From an uncultured Alphaproteobacteria bacterium (GTDB taxonomy: Bacteria; Pseudomonadota; Alphaproteobacteria; RF32; CAG-239), in NCBI GenBank assembly GCA_902464275.1, contig CABQIK010000006.1, forward strand, positions 16,935 to 80,934: DNA of 64,000 bases, written 5' to 3'. How positions within the stretch are numbered: position 1 is the stretch's first letter; each line of letters starts with the position of its first letter. The position numbers and the translations under genes were made by a program. The notes beneath the pieces are model-generated. The model was not told the origin of the DNA, searched no databases, and worked only from the letters and a program-made list of their open reading frames with translations. Shown here piece after piece: positions 47,844 to 56,553 of the stretch.

Positions 47844-49268
47844 ATGTTATTTAAAAAAATCGGGCCTTTGAAAATTGAGCGTAATTCAAGTTTTGCCGCC
47901 AGAGTTTTGATTGTATCAATTCCGGCTGCGTTGGTTTTTATTTTGCTGGTGGTGCTCAATTTATTAGATTTTTATTGGGCAATGCTTTCATACACATTGG
48001 TCATTGCCTTTAATTTGGTGTTTTTAATTCCGCTTAGTTCCGAGCTGCAACAGGTAAAAAGTTATATCAATCAGCTTGCCTCGGGTGAAGTTGATGATAA
48101 TACGGCGCTTAATTTTTCGGAGCAGGAAGCCAAAGAAATAGCCGAGGCGGTTAACTCCATGCACAAATTTTGGCTTTATAAAACCGATGCGCTTGAAGCG
48201 CAGGCAATGTCGGATACCGCCGTGCTTGACAGTCTTCCCGACCCGATTTTAATGACCGACCGCTCCGGCAATATTATCGGCGCCAATTTAGCCTCTCGCC
48301 AAACTCTTGACAGTAAAATTACCGATAAAAACGTGAGCGATATTTTTGCCTCCAACAATTTTATTAACGCCGTTAACAAGGTGCTCAAAAAAGAAAGCGC
48401 ATCGGAAAATTTAATTTTTTATGCCCACGGCAAACTTAACAAAAAAATGTACGCGCACATCAAACAGCTTCCGTGGTTTTCAAAGGGCAGGGCGGTTGCC
48501 GTAATTTCGTTGTATGATTTAAGCAAAGCCATGACTATTGAAAAAATGCAGTCTGATTTTGTGGCTAACGCCAGTCATGAATTACGCACCCCGTTATCGG
48601 TTATTTCCGGCTTTATTGAAACCTTGCAAACCACTGCTCATGATGATGAACAGGCGCGTGACATGTTTTTGAAAATTATGGCGGAACAGGCTGAATTTAT
48701 GTCGGCTTTAATTGAAAATTTGCTCTCGTTGTCACGTATTGAACTCTTGCAGGATAAACTCCCCGATGAACAGACCGATGTTGTTAAAGTGGTTAATGAG
48801 GCTTCTGACGCTCTGTCCTTAAAAGCGGCGGAGCGCAATATGCGTATTGTTACGGCGATTGATGATAATATTCCGCTTATTACCGCAGATTCGCACCAAG
48901 TGCGCCAACTGGTGCAAAACCTGTTGGACAATGCCGTTAAATACGGCGTTAGCCCGAGCGATATTACTATTACCGTAAAAGAGACCGATAGTATTCCCGC
49001 CTCTAAAAGTTTCAATGTTGCCAAAGGCAAAGCATTAGCCATAGCCGTGAATAATAAAGGTCCGAAAATCAGCGCCGACAACTTAAAGCGCCTGACCGAA
49101 CGTTTTTACCGCATGCAGGAACATAAAGATTTAAATATAAAAGGAACAGGTTTGGGACTGGCTATTGCCAAGCAGATTATCATGCGTCACCGCGGTAATT
49201 TAACCGTTAATTCAACCAATTATAACGGTACCACGTTTACGGTTTATCTGCCGATTAAAGTTGACTAA
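47844..49268 (+). CDS. PhoR-like sensor histidine kinase (orphan)
   Basis: 474 aa. Two N-terminal membrane helices (about 20-40 and 45-65), a PAS-type region (residues 125-225, AVLDSLPDPILMTDRSGNIIGAN), then DHp with ASHELRTPLSVISGF (phospho-acceptor His245) and the ATPase with N box NLLDNAVKYG and G box GTGLGLAIAKQIIMRHRG. This is the PhoR arrangement. No response regulator or phosphate transport genes are adjacent, so the partner is encoded elsewhere. GAGGGA precedes the ATG. Confidence 0.85.
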   Translation: MLFKKIGPLKIERNSSFAARVLIVSIPAALVFILLVVLNLLDFYWAMLSYTLVIAFNLVFLIPLSSELQQVKSYINQLASGEVDDNTALNFSEQEAKEIAEAVNSMHKFWLYKTDALEAQAMSDTAVLDSLPDPILMTDRSGNIIGANLASRQTLDSKITDKNVSDIFASNNFINAVNKVLKKESASENLIFYAHGKLNKKMYAHIKQLPWFSKGRAVAVISLYDLSKAMTIEKMQSDFVANASHELRTPLSVISGFIETLQTTAHDDEQARDMFLKIMAEQAEFMSALIENLLSLSRIELLQDKLPDEQTDVVKVVNEASDALSLKAAERNMRIVTAIDDNIPLITADSHQVRQLVQNLLDNAVKYGVSPSDITITVKETDSIPASKSFNVAKGKALAIAVNNKGPKISADNLKRLTERFYRMQEHKDLNIKGTGLGLAIAKQIIMRHRGNLTVNSTNYNGTTFTVYLPIKVD

Positions 49269-49274
49269 TTTTAT

Positions 49275-49310
49275 TTTGCGGTTATATTGTTTATAACTGC
49301 AAATTTTTTA
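49275..49310 (+). terminator. Probable terminator after the histidine kinase gene
   Basis: GCGGTTATA / TATAACTGC stem (one G-U) followed by AAATTTTTTAC. Confidence 0.55.
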
Positions 49311-49320
49311 CAGGTGATTT

Positions 49321-50646
49321 ATGAAGTTTAATTACGGCTCAATCTGGAAGATGAGTTATCCGTTGTTATTTAGCTTGCTTATTCAACAGCTTATCGGTAT
49401 TACCGACGTTATTTATTTGGGACGGGTGAGCGAAGTGGCGCTTGCCGGTTCGGCCTTGGGTTCAACCTATTTTTTTACGGTGTTCATAATTGCGTTCGGC
49501 TTCAGCATCGGAGCGCAGATTATTATGGCGCGCCGCAACGGTGAAAAACATTATTCCCGTATCGGCGAAGTTCTTTATCAGGGCTGCTCGTTTTTATTTG
49601 TGCTTGCTTTTGTTTGTATTTTTCTTTCCAAATGGCTGACTCCTCGCTTTTTGCAGCTTATAATTTCAAGTCCTGAAGTGTTTGAAGCCGCGTATCAGTA
49701 TATTGATTGGCGTATGTGGGGTTTGGTGTGCGCTTCGCTGATTATTATGATGCGCTCGTTTTTGGTGGCCATCACCACCACTTATATATTAACTTTTATT
49801 TCATTGGTGATGGTGCTTGCCAATGTTATCTTAAATTATGTCTTTATTTTCGGTAAATTCGGTTTTCCGGCGATGGGCATTGCCGGCGCGGCGTTTGCTT
49901 CCAACTTATCTGAAATAATAACCGTGGTCGCGTGCGTGCTTTATTTTGCCTTTAAAATTGATTTAAAAAAATACGGTTTGACCCGTTTTGTTTACGCCAA
50001 ATGGAGTTTGCTTAAATCAATTTTGCAAGTTTCATTTTGGACCATGGTGCAACAGTTTGTTTCAGTCTTTTCATGGTTTTTGTTTTTTGTGGCGATTGAA
50101 CATCTTGGTGAAAAAGAACTGGCGGTTTCCAACATTTTGCGCAGCGTTTCATCGTTTCCGTATGTTATTATCAATTCATTCGGCGCGGTGGCAAGTTCGC
50201 TGACCGGTAATTTAATCGGTCAACGACATAGCAAAGCGGTTATTCCCGTCTGTTACCGAATTATGAACTTATGCGCTTTGTGCGTAATGCCGACCGTTGT
50301 TGCCATGGCCGTTTTTACTTATCCTATATTAAGGGTTTATACCGATAATACGGAGTTGGTTGCGCTTTCGGTTATGCCTTATCGGGTTATGCTTATATCG
50401 TTTATTGTTTCGGCTCCGGCATGGATATTGTTTTGCACGGCCTCCGGCACCGGCAACACACGCGTTGCTTTTTTTATGGAGTTAGTCTCACTGGTGTTTT
50501 ACTCCCTGCACATTGTGTTGGTGGTTTTAATTTTCCGATTGTCGCTCGCTTGGTGTTGGACTGCCGATGCCGTTTATAACATTGTTATTTTTGTTCTTTC
50601 GGCTTTATACCTCTATTCCGGCAAATGGCGCGGTAAAAAAGTGTAA
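49321..50646 (+). CDS. MATE-family efflux transporter
   Basis: 441 aa, 12 predicted helices in two homologous six-helix halves. The N-terminal half has the family pattern SYPLLFSLLIQQLIGITDVIYLGR and GSALGSTYFFTVFIIAFGFSIG; the second half has VSFWTMVQQFVSVFSWFLFFV and GNLIGQ. Drives export of cationic compounds with H+ or Na+; substrate unknown. AGGTGA precedes the ATG. Confidence 0.9.
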   Translation: MKFNYGSIWKMSYPLLFSLLIQQLIGITDVIYLGRVSEVALAGSALGSTYFFTVFIIAFGFSIGAQIIMARRNGEKHYSRIGEVLYQGCSFLFVLAFVCIFLSKWLTPRFLQLIISSPEVFEAAYQYIDWRMWGLVCASLIIMMRSFLVAITTTYILTFISLVMVLANVILNYVFIFGKFGFPAMGIAGAAFASNLSEIITVVACVLYFAFKIDLKKYGLTRFVYAKWSLLKSILQVSFWTMVQQFVSVFSWFLFFVAIEHLGEKELAVSNILRSVSSFPYVIINSFGAVASSLTGNLIGQRHSKAVIPVCYRIMNLCALCVMPTVVAMAVFTYPILRVYTDNTELVALSVMPYRVMLISFIVSAPAWILFCTASGTGNTRVAFFMELVSLVFYSLHIVLVVLIFRLSLAWCWTADAVYNIVIFVLSALYLYSGKWRGKKV

Positions 50647-50663
50647 ACTTTTTGTTGGCTGTC

Positions 50664-52526
50664 TTAATCCTGATCGTCTAAAGTTTGCCGCAAAATGCCC
50701 GGAGTTAAAATCTGCGGTAAAATTACTAAATTTTGCTTATGCGGCGGATAGTACACATACAGCGGAACGCCGCTGCGGCCGTATTGCTTTATAACCGTGC
50801 CGATTTGTTCATTGCGGTTGGTCCAATCGGCCTTAAACAAGTTTATATTATGTCGCCGCGCTAATGTCTCAAAATTTTCGGTATCAAGCGAAGTTTTTTC
50901 ATTCATCAGGCAGGTTATGCACCACTTGGCGGTAAAATCAATAAACACCGGCTTGCCGTCCGCAATTAATTGCTGCGCTTGTTCATGATTATACGGCATC
51001 CAAACCGAGTTAACCGGCGCGGTGTCGGCGGTTTTCAGTTGATGATATAAAATCCAACCTAACCATACGGCGGTTAAAAGTATCGGCAAAGCTAAAATCT
51101 TTTTCAACACGGTTGTCCAGTGCCCAGATTTAGGTAAAATATGTTTAAGAATATTCGGAAAAATTTCAAGCAATGTAAAGGGCAAAGCATATCCCAATCC
51201 CAAACTTAAAAATATGGCAAAATAATGCGCTTGCGGCTGCAATAAGGCATAACCTATCGCTGCTCCCATAAACGGGCCGGTACAGGGGCTGGCAATCAAT
51301 ACGGCAAAAAAACCGGTTAAAAACGAGTTGATGCCTGACCACTTGTTCAGCAAATTTAAAAATGCTGAATTGTCGCGCCATTTTACAACATCAAGCATCA
51401 TTAAGCCTAAAATTACAAACACTGCCAACATAACCCCTACAAACAGCGGTGATTGCAGCTGAAATCCCCAACCGAGCTCATTTCCGCCCAAACGTAAAAA
51501 ATACAGCAACGCGGCAACAATGGTAAAGCAACAGAGCACACCGCCCGCATATAAAACTCCGTTGGCAACGTGGCTTGCTCTGCTTGCGCTTTTGGCAACC
51601 GCAAGCGCTTTTAAGCTTAATATCGGAAAAACGCAGGGCATAAAATTTAAAATCAGCCCGCCCAAAAAGGCAAGCAGTAAAATATGCAAATTACCGCCGC
51701 CATGATATAACTGCAGCGGTAAAATATTATAACTTGCCGCCTTGTTTCCGTATATCAAAAGCCCTTTTTGCGGAATTAAATATTCATCTTCCGCATTAAC
51801 TTTTATTTCCAGACGTTTGTTATTAAATAAAGTTTGCTGCGCGGCGTCATTAACAATAATATTTTGCCGATACGGTATAAAATAAAGCGGCGAGCTTGCG
51901 GTGGCAAATCCGGCATCAGGAAATACAATTTTTATAAAGCCGTTTTTATTTTCGGCATAAGCGGGCGTTTCCGCTTTAATCGGAAAAGTTTTTTGCGCTT
52001 GCTTAATCAGCCTCTGCCATTCCGAATTTAAAATATTTTGTTCACCATGCGGTGGCAGATTAATTGTAAATTCTTGTTCATGCGGCTCACAAAAATCTTT
52101 GCAGGAAGTGAAGCTGATTTTTAAGTTAAGCGGTTGTTCAAACACAAATTTTTTATCGGCGCTGAGCTTAAACAGATAATAAGCTTCATTGCTGTATCCG
52201 AATTGGGTTAATATTCCGCCGTACAAAAATTTTTTCGGCACGGTTTCGGCAATTCGCTCAATCTTAATATTTGTTAAAGCCTGCCATGCAAATTGCGTGG
52301 GAGTTCCGGCATCTCCTGCGTTATCCCACGCAATATGCCAACCGTTTAAGAGCTTAAATTTAACCAATATATTAAAATTTTGCGCGTCTGCCATTTGCTG
52401 ATATTGCGAATATATGCTGATGGCGATTTTGTCATTTTGCCATTGCACGGGCGCGGCGCTTACGGCATTAAAACCGAGCGCAAACACAAAAATCAGACAG
52501 CGCGCAAAATTTTTCAGTTGTATCAT
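50664..52526 (-). CDS. DsbD/ScsB-family transmembrane thiol reductase
   Basis: 620 aa. Signal peptide to about residue 24. A periplasmic domain (about 25-260) of the ScsB/DsbD-alpha type with CKDFC, then an eight-helix membrane domain with the membrane Cys pair (FMPCVFPILSLKALAVAK and ASPCTGPFMGAAIGY), then a C-terminal thioredoxin-like domain with CITC (536-539) in FTAKWCITCLMNEKTS. Passes electrons from cytosolic thioredoxin to periplasmic partners. Its start overlaps the stop of the CDP-alcohol transferase gene (ATGA). Confidence 0.88.
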   Translation of the reverse strand: MIQLKNFARCLIFVFALGFNAVSAAPVQWQNDKIAISIYSQYQQMADAQNFNILVKFKLLNGWHIAWDNAGDAGTPTQFAWQALTNIKIERIAETVPKKFLYGGILTQFGYSNEAYYLFKLSADKKFVFEQPLNLKISFTSCKDFCEPHEQEFTINLPPHGEQNILNSEWQRLIKQAQKTFPIKAETPAYAENKNGFIKIVFPDAGFATASSPLYFIPYRQNIIVNDAAQQTLFNNKRLEIKVNAEDEYLIPQKGLLIYGNKAASYNILPLQLYHGGGNLHILLLAFLGGLILNFMPCVFPILSLKALAVAKSASRASHVANGVLYAGGVLCCFTIVAALLYFLRLGGNELGWGFQLQSPLFVGVMLAVFVILGLMMLDVVKWRDNSAFLNLLNKWSGINSFLTGFFAVLIASPCTGPFMGAAIGYALLQPQAHYFAIFLSLGLGYALPFTLLEIFPNILKHILPKSGHWTTVLKKILALPILLTAVWLGWILYHQLKTADTAPVNSVWMPYNHEQAQQLIADGKPVFIDFTAKWCITCLMNEKTSLDTENFETLARRHNINLFKADWTNRNEQIGTVIKQYGRSGVPLYVYYPPHKQNLVILPQILTPGILRQTLDDQD

Positions 52527-53197
52527 TTGCTCTTTTTATCCTTTGCGGCAATTTCCAAAGTGTAATAAGCGTTGCTGACCACCAATAAAGATTTTCCGAT
52601 TAAAAACAGCCCGAAAAACAAAGCGATTTGCATAAATAAACCTGAAAAAATGCACATTAAAAACAAAGCGGCAAAAATATCGGCGTTTTGCAAGGCTCCC
52701 CACATGCAAATTTTTGATTTACTACTGTTTAAGTCTTGATAAGATTGTCCGGATATAACCGCAAATCCCAACAAAGCGGCGCCGGCAATCAGCAACGCCA
52801 CCAATAAAAAGGCTCCGGAGGTTGCATTGTTATCAGGGTTGGCTAAAATAAAGCCCAAAATAAACAATCCGGCGGAAGTATAGTCTGAGCATATATCTAA
52901 AAATGCCCCGAACGGAGTTATTTGATGTTGACGGGCGCTGATACCGTCAAGCACATCGCACAAACGGTTTAATACTAGGCATAAAAAGGCAAAAAAGTAA
53001 CCGCTTATCGCCAAAAAATTAAGTCCGAGTACGGCAAAAAACAAGCCGGCAAACGTAATCATATTGGCGCTTATGCCGTGTTTGGTCAGCATTTTGGAAA
53101 AACTTTCAAGCTTAGCATAAGCTTTTTTACTGTATGAGCATGAAAAAACTTTTTGAAAAAGAGCTTCCGCTTGTTGTGTGATTTGTTTAATAGACAT
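52523..53197 (-). CDS. CDP-alcohol phosphatidyltransferase family protein
   Basis: 224 aa, about five or six membrane helices. The active-site motif is in DGISARQHQITPFGAFLDIC followed by SD: Asp84-Gly85, Ala88-Arg89, Gly97, Asp101, Asp105. The spacing between AR and G is seven rather than the canonical eight residues, as I recall in one alphaproteobacterial subfamily. Transfers a phosphatidyl-type group from a CDP-lipid to an alcohol; substrate unknown. AAGGAGG precedes the ATG. Coupled to the DsbD-like gene by a 4-bp overlap. Confidence 0.85.
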   Translation of the reverse strand: MSIKQITQQAEALFQKVFSCSYSKKAYAKLESFSKMLTKHGISANMITFAGLFFAVLGLNFLAISGYFFAFLCLVLNRLCDVLDGISARQHQITPFGAFLDICSDYTSAGLFILGFILANPDNNATSGAFLLVALLIAGAALLGFAVISGQSYQDLNSSKSKICMWGALQNADIFAALFLMCIFSGLFMQIALFFGLFLIGKSLLVVSNAYYTLEIAAKDKKSK

Positions 53198-53249
53198 TAA
53201 AGCCTCCTTAAAATAAGTTAGTTAAAATATTGTCTTAATACTAAAAATT

Positions 53250-55046
53250 TCAATCTTCCGTAATGGTAAATTTGTTAACCCCGATGCCGACTCCGACGGC
53301 GGCATATCCGACCGTATCACTCTTAAACTCCAAAAGCAGTTTTCCGTCATGCAAAAGAGCTGTCGGAATAGTAATTATGCGTTCAATCGGTTGGCTGACT
53401 GTATCAGCAAAATTCCATTCTGCAAGCGGCTGATTATTAGCAAAAACTTTAATATTGCGCTTGCCGCCCTTTACAAACAGCAATCTGAAGTTAATGTTTA
53501 CGTTAATATTTTGAGCGCTTGTTTTCGGCAGAGTAAGTGATAATGTGTCAAGCCAAATGCTATTAAATGAAATTTCTGAAAACGAAGCAAACTCTTTTAT
53601 CTGTTCCGGCTCAGCAATTGTAGTCCCGAACTTTGCGTACGAGTTGTAAAGCGGCGTAAAAACATAGCGGCTGCGATTAAATTCGTTATATTCTTCCGCC
53701 ATTTTTTGTAGCTCCGTATCAAAACTTGCGCCATATTTGGTATATAAAGTGCTTTCAGCTTCAAACAATGAATATCCGAGCCCGAATTTACCACTGAACT
53801 TAACTCCTAACGCCTCTAAAACCGTTGCCGGTAAATCAACCGTGGTCCAAGCTTGAGGGTGCACATTTTGGGTAGTTGCCGAGTTGAGAATCATATTAAA
53901 AATATGCCGATTTTTTTGCTTCAAATACAGTTCGTTGCCGCCGGTTCGGGTATGATCGCCGATTACAACTACCGTGGTGTTATCATAAAAATCCTGCTCT
54001 TTGAGCCAGTTAATAAAATCAGCCGCCATAATATCGGTGCAAACGGCAACATCGCGGTGGGCGTTTCCGGTTTTAGGGCATTGTTGGTCAACGTAAAAAT
54101 CAGGCTCGTGCGTGTCAAGCGTCAGCATTGAAAATAAAAACGGCTTGTCTTTAGCGGCAATTTCCGTAAGCCGTTGTTTGGCAAGCGTATATAAAGCGCT
54201 GTCGCGAACTCCCCAAGCGTTACCCTGAAACTTTTCTAAGCTTAATCCGAACCGAGATTCTAATTCACGCGTTCCGACCACGTCTTTAAACCCGTGAGAA
54301 TTAAAAAATATGCCGGTGCGCGTAAAGTCAAGTGGGGCGCCTTTCATAAAATAAGTGTCATACCCGTTCTGCTCCAAAATTTGCGGATAGCAGATAAGCC
54401 GCGGCAAAAAGTTATTATACGAGGTAAAATCTTTGTTTTTAATCAGTTTAAACGGAACTCCGCAATAGCTTGCCACCATGGCAGCAATAGTGTAATCTTG
54501 CCCGGCTAGCTGATGAAAGTTGTCAAAAGATATGTTTACATCTGCCATTTGGCTTAAATGCGGCAACAGATTTTTGCCGACTAGCTCAGGTTTTTCATAT
54601 TCGCTTTCAAGCGATTCTATATGCAATATAATCAAATTCCGTTTATGCTCCGGAAAAATAAAAGTATCGTCTTGCGGATTATGATATTCTTTGGTGTAAA
54701 TATCAGAATAAGTGTTTTGATTGATAATATACCCGATAAGCTGCAACTTATAGATCGGATACCCTAAACTTAAAACGATAATCAGCCAAATATAGCGCGT
54801 TTTTTTTATGTATCCTACCAAAAGCGCGGCAACAATCAGCGCCGGAATTAACGCAAACAGCACATAACTTTTTAATACCTCAGCCGCCACATCGTTACCG
54901 GTATGAGTGGCGTTAGCCAAAATTTGTTCAATATAAACATTGCCCCATATCAGGTTAGTTCGTATCATGGCAAACAATATAAACAATGCCGCGCCAAGTA
55001 TGGCGGTAATCAAAGTATCAGATAACAGTTGTTTAATTTTCAGCAT
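53250..55046 (-). CDS. OpgB/LTA-synthase-like phosphoglycerol transferase
   Basis: 598 aa. Four or so N-terminal membrane helices, then a periplasmic sulfatase-fold domain: HIESLESEY, the nucleophile Thr in GQDYTIAAMVASYCGVPF (cf. OpgB GTGWTIAGIVASQCG), and IGDHTRTGGNE. The last 100 residues form an extra beta-rich domain. Family role: transfers sn-glycerol-1-phosphate from phosphatidylglycerol to an osmoregulated glucan or similar glycan. No opgG/H is in the window. Overlaps the end of udgB by a few bases. Confidence 0.82.
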   Translation of the reverse strand: MLKIKQLLSDTLITAILGAALFILFAMIRTNLIWGNVYIEQILANATHTGNDVAAEVLKSYVLFALIPALIVAALLVGYIKKTRYIWLIIVLSLGYPIYKLQLIGYIINQNTYSDIYTKEYHNPQDDTFIFPEHKRNLIILHIESLESEYEKPELVGKNLLPHLSQMADVNISFDNFHQLAGQDYTIAAMVASYCGVPFKLIKNKDFTSYNNFLPRLICYPQILEQNGYDTYFMKGAPLDFTRTGIFFNSHGFKDVVGTRELESRFGLSLEKFQGNAWGVRDSALYTLAKQRLTEIAAKDKPFLFSMLTLDTHEPDFYVDQQCPKTGNAHRDVAVCTDIMAADFINWLKEQDFYDNTTVVVIGDHTRTGGNELYLKQKNRHIFNMILNSATTQNVHPQAWTTVDLPATVLEALGVKFSGKFGLGYSLFEAESTLYTKYGASFDTELQKMAEEYNEFNRSRYVFTPLYNSYAKFGTTIAEPEQIKEFASFSEISFNSIWLDTLSLTLPKTSAQNINVNINFRLLFVKGGKRNIKVFANNQPLAEWNFADTVSQPIERIITIPTALLHDGKLLLEFKSDTVGYAAVGVGIGVNKFTITED

Positions 55047-55684
55047 AATTGCTCCAAAAGGTTTTTAATTTTCAGGATAATATCATCAAACATCGCGTAA
55101 GTTAAAACGCCGGTGTTGATGTTATAGCGAGATGTGTGGTACGAATCAACAAGCGTTAAGCCGCCGTTGAGCTGATATACGGTGCTGTGGGCGAATTTGT
55201 GTTCTGATTGTTTTATTCCTAAAACCCTAAGTACCGCATTGTGCGAAACCACGCCGAGCGATAAAATAATTTTTAAGTTCGGCATGGCTTTAATTTCCGC
55301 GCTTAAAAAGTTTCCGCAGGTTTTAGCCTCATCGCTGCATACTTTATTTTGCGGCGGAACGCAGCGTACGGCGTTGGTAACCCGAACATTAATAAGTTCA
55401 AATCCGTCGTCTTTCCTTTTTTGATAATCACCTGTTGCAAATCCGAAATTTTTTAATGCCGGATACAACACATCACCGGCGTAATCATTAGTAAACGGGC
55501 GATTCGTCTGATTGGCGCCGTTAAGCCCAGGAGCCATGCCGACCACTAATATTTGCGCGCCAAGCGAGCCGAACGATTCAACCGGCCCGTTATGATAGGT
55601 TGGAAATTTTTGTTTGTTTTGCAATCGGAACTGTACCAAACGCGGGCATAAAGTGCAATTGCCGTCAGGGGGACAAAATGTCAT
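55040..55684 (-). CDS. Family 5 uracil-DNA glycosylase (UdgB)
   Basis: 214 aa. Removes uracil and other deaminated bases from DNA. Motif A GMAPGLNGANQTNRPFTNDYAG is characteristic of UdgB; the C-terminal motif with HTSRYNINTG is also present. Cys4/10/13 in the N-terminus and those in VRCVPP and KTCGNF are likely Fe-S cluster ligands. GAGGTGA precedes the ATG. First gene of a minus-strand group with the phosphoglycerol transferase. Confidence 0.88.
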   Translation of the reverse strand: MTFCPPDGNCTLCPRLVQFRLQNKQKFPTYHNGPVESFGSLGAQILVVGMAPGLNGANQTNRPFTNDYAGDVLYPALKNFGFATGDYQKRKDDGFELINVRVTNAVRCVPPQNKVCSDEAKTCGNFLSAEIKAMPNLKIILSLGVVSHNAVLRVLGIKQSEHKFAHSTVYQLNGGLTLVDSYHTSRYNINTGVLTYAMFDDIILKIKNLLEQLC

Positions 55685-55866
55685 AATTCACCTCAATTAT
55701 TAATTTTTTATATTGTTAGCATAAAAAAAATCAGCCTGCACTATTTAAAATCACTTTTTGCAGAATATATACACGCCATAAGTATTATAAAAAGACAATA
55801 TAATGCTTTATGAACTAGCAATAACTTGATTATCAATCAAAACTATTTATAAATAGGAGTTTAAAT

Positions 55867-56430
55867 ATGAAAAAAACATTATTGTTGGCAGGTGTTGCCA
55901 GTATTTTGTCTTTTAGTGCCAATGCTGCGGAATTTAATTTAATGCGCGATTGGCAGCCTTATGTCGGTGCCGAATATGTTTACTCTAATGCCAAACTCGG
56001 CGGCAAAGCGCATGCTATGCGCAAAGCCTACAATTCGGGCGCGGTAAACATCGGTGCCAGAATGTATGATTATTACGGCCTTGAAGCGTTTTATCAGCAA
56101 TCGGGAGGTCGTAAAAAAAATAAAGATGACGGCGCTTATAAGTCCGAATTTTTAGCATACGGCGTTGATGCGTACGGTTATATGCCGATTATGTGCAGCA
56201 AGTTTAATTTACTCGGTTCGTTAGGTATGGCCAACTACCGCGTCAGATTAAAATTCCCTGATGAAAAATCAGGCCACCACAACCGTATCGGTTATCGTGC
56301 CGGCGTTGGTATGCAATGGGATTTTACCGAGCATTTTGCCGCCAGAGTAATGGGACGTTACAGCTATTTGGGTATGAACAAACTTAATAACTTCAAAGAA
56401 GTTACCGCCGGTTTCAGATACACTTTTTAA
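55867..56430 (+). CDS. Outer-membrane beta-barrel protein
   Basis: 187 aa. Signal peptide MKKTLLLAGVASILSFSANA, cleaved before AEF. The mature part has alternating amphipathic strands (YVGAEYVYSNAKL, VNIGARMYDYYGLEAFYQQ, HFAARVMGRYSYLGM) and ends in GFRYTF, with the terminal Phe used for Bam-dependent insertion. Size fits an 8-strand OmpW/OmpA-type barrel. AGGAG precedes the ATG, and the gene has its own terminator. Confidence 0.85.
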   Translation: MKKTLLLAGVASILSFSANAAEFNLMRDWQPYVGAEYVYSNAKLGGKAHAMRKAYNSGAVNIGARMYDYYGLEAFYQQSGGRKKNKDDGAYKSEFLAYGVDAYGYMPIMCSKFNLLGSLGMANYRVRLKFPDEKSGHHNRIGYRAGVGMQWDFTEHFAARVMGRYSYLGMNKLNNFKEVTAGFRYTF

Positions 56431-56447
56431 GCTTGTTAACGTTATTG

Positions 56448-56486
56448 CAATACCCCGATTTTCAACAGTCGGGGTATTGTTTTTGT
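56448..56486 (+). terminator. Terminator of the outer-membrane protein gene
   Basis: CAATACCCCGA / TCGGGGTATTG stem followed by TTTTT. Confidence 0.92.
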
Positions 56487-56553
56487 AATTGCTGTTTACA
56501 AGCCTGAACTTTTTTGCTACAAAACAAACAGATTAACATCATAATGGTGCGCA

